A DNA stretch of 64,000 nucleotides, taken from contig NIOB01000006.1 of NCBI GenBank assembly GCA_002189105.1, positions 310,001 to 374,000 of the forward strand, written 5' to 3'. The notes below the pieces were generated by a model, which was not told where the DNA came from, ran no database searches, and was given only the letters and a program-made list of their open reading frames with translations. The stretch is from Saccharibacillus soli. GTDB lineage: Bacteria; Bacillota; Bacilli; Paenibacillales; Paenibacillaceae. Of this stretch, positions 26,857-35,568 are shown in pieces (the first letter of the stretch is position 1; every line of letters begins with the position of its first letter). A program made the translations under genes and the position numbers.

Positions 26857-29800
26857 CAGCGGGAGCAGAAGGTCGGGATATGACGGTGGAAAACAAACGG
26901 GAGGGTTCGTCCGGTTCAGCACTTGAAAAGGAGTCTGAAACCTGGCAGGCGGCATGGATTACCCGACAGGTTCCCGATCATCGGGAGTGGGACGTACAGA
27001 CACTGGAAGTGCGCGTCAGTCTGAAGATTGGCGGCACGGCGGAGATCTGGTTTGCCGTGCGGGATGACGCCAACCGCCGCATCTGCCGGCTGGATCTGGC
27101 GCAGGGGCGAGTGGAGTTGGAGCGTGAGACGAATGGGCGCCGCCAGATCTGGGCGAGTGCCGATGCACCGGAGCTGGGCGGTCTGGTGGCGTCCAGGGGA
27201 GCGCAGGACACTGACCCCTCCCGGGAAATCAGGCAGGCTGGGCCTCACGAAGATCAAGCCGCCATGGAATCGCAGCGGCAGATTGCGGTACGCATTGTGC
27301 AGGAGAAGGAAGGGGTACGGGTGTGGCTGAATGAGCGTGAAGCTCTGGAAGCCGTTCTGTCGCCTTCAGATCCTGAAGCAGAACGTGGACAGGGCGAAAC
27401 GATCGGCACGATTGGTTTCAGGGCCGGGCAGGAGGCAGCCGTCGTATACCGGGAACTGCGGGTCTTCGGCGCGGAAGGTCGTGCGCTGTACGTCAATCGC
27501 TTCTATGATCCGGCTGCGCTGCATTTCTCCAGCGGAGGCCTTGATCCATCCGGTAATGGACTCAGACTGGAGCCGGGAATGTCCTCGCTCTGCGAGGAAC
27601 CTGTTCCGGTGGATGCACCGCTGTTTCGCCGGACTTTTAAACTAACCTCACCGCCTGTTCAGGCACGTCTGCGCGTCTACTCACTGGGCTGGTATGAGCT
27701 GACGCTGAACGGACGCAAGATTGGCGATCGGGTACTCACTCCGGCTAACACGCCCTATGAACAGCGGATGCTGTTTGATACTTATGAAGGTGCAGAGCTG
27801 CTGGAACTGCTGCATGGAGGAGAGAATGGGATTGGAGCCATGCTGGGCGGCGGCTATAACTTCAATTATTCCCGTTGGGGCTGGAAGTGGAAGCGCGACA
27901 AGGCACTGATCGCCCAGCTTGACCTGACCTTGGAAGATGGAAGCGTGCTGTGTATGGGTACCGACGAAACATGGAGCACCGCGCCAGGGCCGCTGTTGAT
28001 GCAGGACATTTACGATGGAGAGACGTACGATGCGCGGCGGCTGCCGGAAGGCTGGGATTGTCCTGAAGGCGTGCGCCTTGAGGGAGAGCAGTCTGGGCAG
28101 CAGATCCAGTGGGAGCCTGCCGTGCTTGCCCGATCCCCTGAGGCATACGAAGGGTTGATGCAGCCCAATTCTCAGCCGCCGATCCGAACCCATCAGCCGA
28201 TCCAACCCATCTGCGCTTACCAACCAGAACCTGGGGTTACGGTTTATGATTTTGGGCAGAATCTGGCGGGTTGGGTGAGGATTCGCATACGCGGACAGGC
28301 GGGCGACGAGGTGGAGCTGCGTTACAGCGAGCTGATCGACACGGAATCCGCAGATGAAGCCTCTACAGGCAGGTACGGACGCATCGATCCGTGGACGAAC
28401 CGCAATGCCAGAGCCTGCGATGTGTACCTTTTGAAAGGTGGGCATGAGGAACAGTACGAACCCCGGTTTACCTATCATGGATTCCGCTATGCGCAGGTTC
28501 GGCTGCCGGCTTCGACTCATCTGCTGAGCATTGAAGCCGTGCCTGTTCATGCCGATGTGCGGGAGAGCGGAACGTTCCGCAGCTCCGATCCGCTGCTGGA
28601 GCAGCTTCAGGCCAACCTGCGGCGCTCCATCCTGAATAATCTGGTCAGCATCCCCACGGACTGCTGCCAGCGTGATGAGCGAACCCCCTGCCTGATGGAC
28701 TCGGCTGTAGTGGAAGAGGCCGCGATCCATAACTTTGACATGAAGGCTTATTATCGCAAATGGATGGGTGACATCTCGGGCAGCGACAGCAATCCGGATT
28801 GGAGCGGCGACCGGGTGACGCTGCCATGGTATTTGTATCAGTATTACGGCGATCTGGAGCTGCTGCGCGAGGGGTATCCGTCGATGAGTGCCTATCTCGA
28901 TTATCTGGCCGGCAGATGGCCGGAGCATGTCGTCACCGAAGGTTTTGGGGATTGGTGCCCGCCGAACGATGACGGCTGGGAGAACTATTTTGGCGAGCCG
29001 GAGCTGGTCAATACGGCGCTGTATGCCATGCAGGCTGGGACTGCGGCGCAGGCGGCAGCAGCGCTGGGGTTGGAGACGGAGGCTGCGCGGTTCCAAGCGC
29101 TGGCGGGAGCAGTCCGCCAGGCCTTTGAACGCCGCTTCGCCCAGGGAGAGGGCGTCTATGGCAGCGGATCGCAGACGGCACAGCTGCTGCCGCTGGCTTT
29201 CGGACTGGTGCCAGCGGAACAGATCGACGCCGCGACGAACCGCCTTGTCGCGGCCATTGAAGAGAAGGGCCGCCATCTGGATACCGGAATCTATGGAACG
29301 CGGTATCTGCTCGATGTCTTGGCCGACCACGGACAGGTCGATCTGGCTTATGAATTATTGACGACCAAGAGCTATCCCGGCTTCGGCTGGCAGATTGAAC
29401 AGGGAGCGACCACGCTCTGGGAGCAGTGGAGCTTCAAGGGCGGCATGCACTCGCATGACCACGCCATGTTTGGCGGCATCGGGGCATCGTTCTACACCCG
29501 GCTGGCGGGAATTACGCCGCTGGAACCGGGCTACGCCAGAATCGGCATCCGGCCGCATATGCCGGCCGGATTGGACTGGGCCGAAGGCGAGCTGCACACG
29601 CCGGTCGGCCGAATCTTTTCGGGCTGGCGCCGGGAACAGGAGCAGCTGCTGTTCACCATCGAGATTCCAGATGGGGCTGCCGCTGAAGCTGCGCTGCCAG
29701 CGGGGGCGGCCTATATCGGCGGTGAGGCAGCCGAGCTGCTGCTGTCGTCATCGCACAGCGAACCTGACCCGCGTGGGGCGGCTGTGGAAGCCGCGCGGCA

Positions 29801-29870
29801 GACCTTCGTGTTGAACGCTGGCCGACATGAATTTGCGCTTCCGCTTCGTCTGCTGTCGAGACGAAGCTAA
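26853..29870 (+). CDS. GH78 alpha-L-rhamnosidase
   Basis: The protein of about 1005 residues shows the GH78 order: an N-terminal beta domain and a lectin-like domain (LRVYSLGWYELTLNGRKIGD), then the (alpha/alpha)6 catalytic domain. The motif PTDCCQRDERTPCLMDS holds the predicted general acid E609, and GATTLWEQW holds the second carboxylate E857. It hydrolyses terminal alpha-L-rhamnose, or possibly a related deoxysugar. The usual GWxGDA after the acid is changed to PCLMDSA, which keeps the Asp but alters the pocket. The start overlaps the GH2 stop (ATGA) and is preceded by AGGGGGAG. Residues 1-25 are a charged leader without signal peptide features, so the enzyme is probably cytoplasmic. Confidence 0.88.
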   Translation: MTAGAEGRDMTVENKREGSSGSALEKESETWQAAWITRQVPDHREWDVQTLEVRVSLKIGGTAEIWFAVRDDANRRICRLDLAQGRVELERETNGRRQIWASADAPELGGLVASRGAQDTDPSREIRQAGPHEDQAAMESQRQIAVRIVQEKEGVRVWLNEREALEAVLSPSDPEAERGQGETIGTIGFRAGQEAAVVYRELRVFGAEGRALYVNRFYDPAALHFSSGGLDPSGNGLRLEPGMSSLCEEPVPVDAPLFRRTFKLTSPPVQARLRVYSLGWYELTLNGRKIGDRVLTPANTPYEQRMLFDTYEGAELLELLHGGENGIGAMLGGGYNFNYSRWGWKWKRDKALIAQLDLTLEDGSVLCMGTDETWSTAPGPLLMQDIYDGETYDARRLPEGWDCPEGVRLEGEQSGQQIQWEPAVLARSPEAYEGLMQPNSQPPIRTHQPIQPICAYQPEPGVTVYDFGQNLAGWVRIRIRGQAGDEVELRYSELIDTESADEASTGRYGRIDPWTNRNARACDVYLLKGGHEEQYEPRFTYHGFRYAQVRLPASTHLLSIEAVPVHADVRESGTFRSSDPLLEQLQANLRRSILNNLVSIPTDCCQRDERTPCLMDSAVVEEAAIHNFDMKAYYRKWMGDISGSDSNPDWSGDRVTLPWYLYQYYGDLELLREGYPSMSAYLDYLAGRWPEHVVTEGFGDWCPPNDDGWENYFGEPELVNTALYAMQAGTAAQAAAALGLETEAARFQALAGAVRQAFERRFAQGEGVYGSGSQTAQLLPLAFGLVPAEQIDAATNRLVAAIEEKGRHLDTGIYGTRYLLDVLADHGQVDLAYELLTTKSYPGFGWQIEQGATTLWEQWSFKGGMHSHDHAMFGGIGASFYTRLAGITPLEPGYARIGIRPHMPAGLDWAEGELHTPVGRIFSGWRREQEQLLFTIEIPDGAAAEAALPAGAAYIGGEAAELLLSSSHSEPDPRGAAVEAARQTFVLNAGRHEFALPLRLLSRRS

Positions 29871-29903
29871 ATAGGACTTAGTAAGCCTCAAGGAGGAACA
29901 GAG

Positions 29904-31694
29904 ATGACCGCGAGTAATCCCCGCTATACAAGCGGATTCCCCAAGATCGGTATCCGTCCGATCGTTGATCGTCGCAAACGCGTCAAGGCAGCCATCGGAG
30001 ACATGACGATGGAGCTGGCGCAGGCGGCAGCCCGGCTGATTGCCGGGCAGGTTCGCAATCCCGATGGTACACCTGTGGAAGTCGTCGTATTCGACACCTG
30101 CATTTCCGGCATGCCGGAAGCTTCCCGCTGCGCGGAGCAGTTCAGACGCGAAGGAGTCGGTGTGATTCTGACCGTTGCAGCGGGCTGGTGTTATCCGCTG
30201 GAGACGATGGAGACAGACGCCACGCTGCCTCACGCGATCTGGGGATTTAATGGCACGGAGCGGCCGGGCGCCGTCTATCTGGCTGCGCTCCACGCTGCAC
30301 ATAACCAGAAAGGGCTGCCCGCGTTTAAGATCTATGGCCGTCATATTCAGGAGCCTGATGAGCGGAACATCCCTGCTGATGTGGCCGGGAAGATTCTGCG
30401 CTTCGCCCGCGCGGGGCTGGCTGTAGCCCTGCTGCGCGGCCGATCGTATCTGTCGATTGGCACGGTATCCATGGGCATTGCAGGCTGCATTGTGGATGAA
30501 GATTTTTACCGACGCTATCTGGGCATGAAGAACGCTTATGTTGACATGACTGAAGTGACGCGCCGGATCGAGAGCGGCATTTACGATGGGGAAGAGTATG
30601 AGCGCGCGCTGGCCTGGACGCAGGAACACTGCAAGGAGGGAGCCGATCCCAACGAGGAAGAGGAACGAATTCCAGCGGATCGCAAGGAGGAGAATTGGGC
30701 GAATTCGGTCAAGATGACGTTGATCGTGCGGGATCTGATGATCGGCAATCCCAAGCTTGCGGAGCAGGGCTTCGAGGAAGAAGCGTATGGGTATCATGCG
30801 GTCGCTTCCGGGTTCCAGGGTCAGCGGGAATGGACCGATCACAATCCCAGCGCCGACTTTCTGGAAGCCATCCTGTGCAGCTCATTCGATTGGAATGGCA
30901 CCCGTGAGCCGTACATGGTCGCCACGGAGAATGATAATCTGAACGCCATCTCCATGCTGTTCAATCATTACCTATCGCACACGGCGCAGATTTTCGCCGA
31001 TGTTCGTGCCTATTGGAGTCCGGAAGCGGTAGAGCGGGTATCCGGCTGGCAGCCGGAAGGGGCAGCATCTGGAGGATTCCTGCATCTGATTAACTCCGGG
31101 CCAGCCGCACTTGATGGAACGGGCGAACAGCAGCGGGACGGACAGCCTGTGATGAAACCGCACTGGGAGATTGAGGCCGCGGAAGTGCAGGCCTGCCTGA
31201 GTGCGACTTCCTGGCGTCCGACTTATATGGATCAGTTTGCCGGCGGCGGGTATTCGACAGACTTCACGACACGCGGCGGGATGCCGGTCACGATGTCGCG
31301 CCTGAATCTGATTGACGGTCTGGGCCCCGTGCTTCAGCTTGCCGAAGGTTGGACGGTAGAACTGCCGCCGCATGTGCATGATAAGCTGGATCTGCGTACC
31401 ACGCCGACCTGGCCGACCACCTGGTTTGTGCCAAGGCAGTTGGAAGGCGATCCCGTCTTTGCCGATGTGTATGGGGTGATGGAGAATTGGGGGTCGAATC
31501 ACTGCGCGATCAGCTATGGTCATATCGGTGCGGATCTGCTGACGATGGCGGCCATGCTGCGGATTCCCGTTAATATGCACAACGTCGATCCCGCGCATAT
31601 TTTCCGGCCAAGCGCCTGGAGTGCCTTTGGAACCAAAGACGCGGAATCGGCGGATTACCGGGCTTGTGCGGCTTACGGTCCTTTGTATAAATAA
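29904..31694 (+). CDS. fucI: L-fucose / D-arabinose isomerase
   Basis: The 596-residue protein aligns by motif with E. coli FucI (591 residues). The Mn2+-binding/catalytic residues fall at E342 (ATEND), D366 (FADVR) and H533, a constant offset of five from E. coli E337, D361 and H528. It interconverts L-fucose with L-fuculose; FucI enzymes also act on D-arabinose. AAGGAGGAA precedes the ATG, 33 bases after the rhamnosidase stop. No fuculokinase or aldolase lies in the window, so the rest of the pathway must be elsewhere. As last gene of the locus it implies that L-fucose or D-arabinose is released by the upstream glycosidases. D-arabinose fits the GH172-like gene. Confidence 0.93.
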   Translation: MTASNPRYTSGFPKIGIRPIVDRRKRVKAAIGDMTMELAQAAARLIAGQVRNPDGTPVEVVVFDTCISGMPEASRCAEQFRREGVGVILTVAAGWCYPLETMETDATLPHAIWGFNGTERPGAVYLAALHAAHNQKGLPAFKIYGRHIQEPDERNIPADVAGKILRFARAGLAVALLRGRSYLSIGTVSMGIAGCIVDEDFYRRYLGMKNAYVDMTEVTRRIESGIYDGEEYERALAWTQEHCKEGADPNEEEERIPADRKEENWANSVKMTLIVRDLMIGNPKLAEQGFEEEAYGYHAVASGFQGQREWTDHNPSADFLEAILCSSFDWNGTREPYMVATENDNLNAISMLFNHYLSHTAQIFADVRAYWSPEAVERVSGWQPEGAASGGFLHLINSGPAALDGTGEQQRDGQPVMKPHWEIEAAEVQACLSATSWRPTYMDQFAGGGYSTDFTTRGGMPVTMSRLNLIDGLGPVLQLAEGWTVELPPHVHDKLDLRTTPTWPTTWFVPRQLEGDPVFADVYGVMENWGSNHCAISYGHIGADLLTMAAMLRIPVNMHNVDPAHIFRPSAWSAFGTKDAESADYRACAAYGPLYK

Positions 31695-31708
31695 ACGAAC
31701 CAGATCGA

Positions 31709-31745
31709 AGGGCTTCGGATACTTAGGTATCCGAGGCTCTTTTTG
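31709..31745 (+). terminator. Terminator of the glycan locus
   Basis: A 14-bp stem with two G-U pairs (31709-31722 with 31727-31740) has a TTAG tetraloop and a T run to 31744. It lies 15 bases after the isomerase stop. Confidence 0.88.
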
Positions 31746-31775
31746 CATCTCAAGCAGGAGATTCAGGGGATGGCA

Positions 31776-31789
31776 TCGAAACGTTTAAA
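31776..31789 (+). promoter_or_regulatory. TCGAAACGTTT motif upstream of the CAP-domain gene
   Basis: TCGAAACGTTTAAA is the second copy of the 11-mer TCGAAACGTTT and lies about 60 bases before the start codon at 31850. The left half GAAAC and centre CG match the site at 12120. It may be a LacI-family operator. Confidence 0.35.
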
Positions 31790-31849
31790 GTTCCAAGACA
31801 GTTAGCAACAGAAGTTAGCATACAAAAGGGGATATGGGGGAGAACCATC

Positions 31850-33943
31850 ATGTACACAAACAAACGCCGTCCAAACTACAGGTCTGATCGGGGAAAAGGC
31901 CTAAGTTGGGCGCGTAAATGCGCGGCTAGTCTGCTTGCGGTCATACTGGTCGTAACAGCAGCTCCGTTGATCGAGCCTGTCGGACATGCCAGAGCCGCTT
32001 CCGCAGCGCAGGGAACTTTTACACAGGATCAACTCGATGGCCTGGCCTACCTGAATGAAATTCGAGCAAAAGTCGGCGTTGGTCCGTTGGAACTGGATGC
32101 CAGGCTTAATCAGGCTGCCCAGGCGCACGCGGCTTATTACAATCGCTATCACTTTGAAGGATTGGATGCCCATCTGGAGAAGGAAGGAACAGCAGGATTC
32201 ACCGGGGAGACGCCAGGTGACCGCGGACAGGCCGCAGGTTGGCCGAACACTTCGGTAGCTGAAGTAATGGCCTTTGGCAACTCGACGACACGAAAGGCCA
32301 TCGACGCCTTGTTAGACACAGCATACCACCGCGAGATTATTTTGGACGACAGCTTCAAGGTGGTCGGTATTGGACTTCAGGATGGTACAGCGGTAATCAA
32401 TCCTGCTCTTTTAACCTTTGAAGAAAGCAGCCGGGAAGCCAAAGTTTATCCGTATGACGGGATGGAAGGGGCACCTGTTGGATTCTACGGAAATGAAACC
32501 CCCAATCCGCTGGATCGCTTCGACATTCCTTATTCGGGAGGGATTATCTCGGCTTCGACAGGAGTGCGTATAGCTTCTTATGAGGCGAGTATTACGGATT
32601 CTACCGGACGCGAAGTTCCGTTCTACCGGGAATTTCAGGGCCGTACCGTATTTCTGTATCCCAAAGATGTTCTCGATGGCTACAGTGTCTATACCGTGAA
32701 GTTGGACTATGTGCTGCGCGATGAGTCGCAGCCTCGTCATAAGACCTGGTCATTTACCACAGGCAAGGGGCGCACGCTCAAAAAATTGTCGGCGCAGTAT
32801 AACGAATTGGTGCTGAATCCAGGAAGCAAGCTGCCGCTTCAGGTGATAGCGACTTACAATGATCGTAGCTTTGGAACGCCTAAGACGCCTGTTACGTATT
32901 CCAGCAGCTCGCCGGCAGGTCTCAAGGTCTCTGCGGATGGAACGCTCGAAGGGATCAAGGCGGGAAGCTACAAGGTGACCCTTAGCGCTGGAGGCGTGAA
33001 GGGGACGGTCCCAGTTCGCGTCTTTTCACGTCTCAAGAGCAAGAGTTACCCGGCGATTCAGCCAACTGCTGCCCAGGATACTGCCGGACACGCTGACCAG
33101 AAAGCCATCGAGTGGGCACTTCGTTCGGGGATCGTCAGTCTGGACGCCGGGGGTCGTTTCCATCCGGATGAGTTTGTAAGCGAAGCCCAGTTCCTCACCA
33201 TGCTGCTGCGTACCTACAATATTGATGACCAAGCCTATGCTTCAAAGAAGGAAAAGTACAGCGCAGAGGGCGCCTACCAGGTGGCCGCTGAGCGCAATCT
33301 GCTGTTATTCAGCAAGGAATCCGGCCAGAAGAGTCTCCGCGACAAACCGATCAACCGTTATCATGCGGCGGGACTGATCGCCTCGGCAGACGGCGTGAAT
33401 TTTGAATTTGCCTATGCGGTCGATTATGTATTGATTCATCAGTATATGCGTGGAACCGAGGGCAATCAAAACTGGACTTTTGGCTCCAAAGAGTTTATCA
33501 CTCGCGCTCAGGCCGCAGAGATCCTGATGAATCTAAAGTCGAAGATGCCGCAACTGGTGGGGGCCCCTGTGTCGATCACGTCCGAGGAAAAGCTGCCAAA
33601 GAATCTGTCGTCACCCGAAGTGTATGAGAAACCGCAGCTTGGCAATCAGACGTTGATCGCTGATTTTCATGCAGACGGTACTTTGCAGGTGGAAGGGCAG
33701 TTCACCAATCGACCTAACCAGCGGCTGGAGATCCAAGTGGACCGGCCTGAGGGAGAGATCGAAGAGGATGAGATACTGGAGCAGATTCCGGTGCAGACGG
33801 ATTCGTCCGGTCGATTCTCTGTCACTTCATCCAAAGCGTACCCGATTGATCGGGTGAATGTGTTTTTGAGAACGGAAGAGATGACTTATTATCTGGATGT
33901 GCAAAAGGGCAAGATGAACGCAATGGATTATGAGGAAGATTGA
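31850..33943 (+). CDS. Secreted CAP-domain protein with Ig-like and SLH-like regions
   Basis: The 697-residue precursor has a signal peptide (about 1-50, ending HARAAS). A CAP/SCP-like domain (about 56-190) starts LDGLAYLNEIRAKVGVGPLE. A domain with Ig-like character (SGGIISASTGVRIASYEASI) and a bacterial Ig-like BIG2 segment (about 322-395, YSSSSPAGLKVSADGTLEGI) follow. Three degenerate SLH-like repeats occupy about 405-565 (WALRSGIVSLDAGGRFHPDE). An acidic C-terminal beta region ends the chain. It is probably a wall- or S-layer-associated surface protein; the CAP domain's activity is unknown. TGGGGGAGAA precedes the ATG. The gene is flanked by terminators and therefore monocistronic. Confidence 0.8.
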   Translation: MYTNKRRPNYRSDRGKGLSWARKCAASLLAVILVVTAAPLIEPVGHARAASAAQGTFTQDQLDGLAYLNEIRAKVGVGPLELDARLNQAAQAHAAYYNRYHFEGLDAHLEKEGTAGFTGETPGDRGQAAGWPNTSVAEVMAFGNSTTRKAIDALLDTAYHREIILDDSFKVVGIGLQDGTAVINPALLTFEESSREAKVYPYDGMEGAPVGFYGNETPNPLDRFDIPYSGGIISASTGVRIASYEASITDSTGREVPFYREFQGRTVFLYPKDVLDGYSVYTVKLDYVLRDESQPRHKTWSFTTGKGRTLKKLSAQYNELVLNPGSKLPLQVIATYNDRSFGTPKTPVTYSSSSPAGLKVSADGTLEGIKAGSYKVTLSAGGVKGTVPVRVFSRLKSKSYPAIQPTAAQDTAGHADQKAIEWALRSGIVSLDAGGRFHPDEFVSEAQFLTMLLRTYNIDDQAYASKKEKYSAEGAYQVAAERNLLLFSKESGQKSLRDKPINRYHAAGLIASADGVNFEFAYAVDYVLIHQYMRGTEGNQNWTFGSKEFITRAQAAEILMNLKSKMPQLVGAPVSITSEEKLPKNLSSPEVYEKPQLGNQTLIADFHADGTLQVEGQFTNRPNQRLEIQVDRPEGEIEEDEILEQIPVQTDSSGRFSVTSSKAYPIDRVNVFLRTEEMTYYLDVQKGKMNAMDYEED

Positions 33944-33992
33944 GCAGACAGGCCGATCAATCCAACCATGAACCCTCATAGAATGACACGTC

Positions 33993-34026
33993 AAAAAGGA
34001 CTTTCGTTTACTCGAAAGTCCTTTTT
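33993..34026. terminator. Bidirectional terminator
   Basis: A perfect 14-bp stem (33993-34006 AAAAAGGACTTTCG with 34013-34026) has a TTTACT loop. A/T tracts on both sides let it serve the CAP-domain gene and the convergent aminotransferase-fold gene. Confidence 0.9.
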
Positions 34027-34037
34027 GTGTTCGTGAT

Positions 34038-35267
34038 TCAGGAAAGAGGCTTCTCACTCTTCTGGGTGGAGTCGCCCCGCAGCTCGGCCACCGCCGTCTT
34101 CAACTGTTCCATCGCCTGTTCGATGACGAGGCGTGAGCAGGCGACGTTCATTCGCATGAAGCCTGCTCCTTCGATGCCGAACATCGTCCCGTCATTCAAC
34201 GCGAGGCCTGCCTTATGCAGCAGGAACTGCATGAGTTCCTTCGCGTTCAGGTTCAACCCCCGGAAGTCGATCCACAGCAGATAGGTCGCTTCCGGCAGGC
34301 GTACGGACAGCTCGGGCAGATGTTCTTCGATCTGAGCCTGTACATATTCCATGTTGCCGCGCACATAAACCAGCAGTTCGTCGAGCCATTCACCGCCATG
34401 ATTGTAAGCCGCCTGCGTTGCCGTTGCGCCCAGTGTACTGATGGAACCCAGTCCGTGCATCTTGGATACCGTACGTTCATAGGTCACGCGCAGTTTGCGG
34501 CTTGGAATGATGATGTTGGACACGGACAATCCCGCGAGATTGAACGTCTTGCTTGGCGCCGTACAGACGATGCAGTTATCGCGTGCCGCTTCGGAGACCG
34601 AAGCAAAAGGAATATGGGATTTGGGCTCGAAGATCAGGTCGGCATGGATCTCGTCGGCAACGACCAGCACATCATGCTTCGCGCAGAGTTCGGCCAATTT
34701 TTCCAGATCGGAGCGGCTCCAGATGCGGCCAACCGGATTGTGCGGGCTGCACAGGATCAGCATTTTCACATCATCGGCCAGCTTGCGTTCCAGATCCTCG
34801 AAGTCCATCTCATAGCGGCCGTTTTCCGTAACCTGAAGAGGATTGGTGACCAATTGGCGCCCGTTCTCGCGGACAATGTTATAGAACGGTGGATATACGG
34901 GCGTCTGAATGGCGATCTTGTCGCCAGGCTTGGTGAACGCTTCAACGGCAAAAGCCAAGGCAGGAACCACGCCCGGCGTGAAGGTAATCCATTCGGATTC
35001 AATCTCCCAGTTATGGCGCTCACGCATCCAGTTCACCACCGCATCAAAATACGCCGGCGTGCGGAAGGTATACCCGAAGATGCCGTGATCCACCCGTTGA
35101 TGCAGGGCATCCAGCACTTCCTGTGGGGCAGCGAAATCCATATCGGCTACCCACAGAGGAAGCGCATCCGGTGCGCCGAAGATTTTTTCACGGGCGTCCC
35201 ATTTTTCGGAAGCACTTTGCAGGCGGTCAATTTGGGTATGGAAATCGAAGCGGCTTTTTAATGTCAT
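34038..35267 (-). CDS. MalY/PatB-type PLP-dependent C-S lyase
   Basis: The 409-residue fold-type I PLP enzyme belongs to the MalY/PatB (class II aminotransferase-like) family. It has PLWVADMDFAAP near the N-terminus, CSPHNPVGR, VADEIHADL and the Schiff-base lysine K240 in APSKTFNLAGL. Such enzymes cleave cystathionine or other cysteine S-conjugates to pyruvate, ammonia and a thiol, and some members moonlight as regulators. The frame continues 13 codons upstream, but CCAAGGAGGAA lies seven bases before the ATG at 35267. Monocistronic, on the opposite strand to its surface-protein neighbours. Confidence 0.9.
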   Translation of the reverse strand: MTLKSRFDFHTQIDRLQSASEKWDAREKIFGAPDALPLWVADMDFAAPQEVLDALHQRVDHGIFGYTFRTPAYFDAVVNWMRERHNWEIESEWITFTPGVVPALAFAVEAFTKPGDKIAIQTPVYPPFYNIVRENGRQLVTNPLQVTENGRYEMDFEDLERKLADDVKMLILCSPHNPVGRIWSRSDLEKLAELCAKHDVLVVADEIHADLIFEPKSHIPFASVSEAARDNCIVCTAPSKTFNLAGLSVSNIIIPSRKLRVTYERTVSKMHGLGSISTLGATATQAAYNHGGEWLDELLVYVRGNMEYVQAQIEEHLPELSVRLPEATYLLWIDFRGLNLNAKELMQFLLHKAGLALNDGTMFGIEGAGFMRMNVACSRLVIEQAMEQLKTAVAELRGDSTQKSEKPLS

Positions 35268-35568
35268 GTCACAATTCCTCCTTGGTTCGGCCGGCTCGTT
35301 AGGCAAGCACTTATCTTTCTTATTATGCGCTACGCGAGGCGATGAAGCAACGAAGTCACAAAGCGAAGACAGGTCAATCCTACAGGTGCTTGTCAGCAGG
35401 CTTTGTTCGGGTTTTGTAAATTTTTTTGGCGAAGAATACGTTTTTATGGAAAAAGTATTTACTTTAGCTTGCTTGTTTTTATATGATTGGGGGTGGAAGA
35501 AGGCTTTTTGTTCGTTTTTTGTTAAAAGTGATGACCACTACTATTCCTTTTAGGGAGGCCAACGATTC
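35268..35568. other. AT-rich intergenic region with candidate promoter
   Basis: This stretch between divergent genes is notably AT-rich downstream of 35400. TTTACT (35458-35463) and TATGAT (35482-35487), 18 bp apart, form a plausible sigma-A promoter for the nucleotidase gene, whose AGGGAGG ribosome site lies just before 35569. A 95-codon open frame through it has no ribosome site or protein-like composition. Confidence 0.45.

Noticed and set aside
27681-29330. 549-codon minus-strand frame
   Set aside because: It is antisense to the GH78 catalytic domain and shows no recognisable motif.
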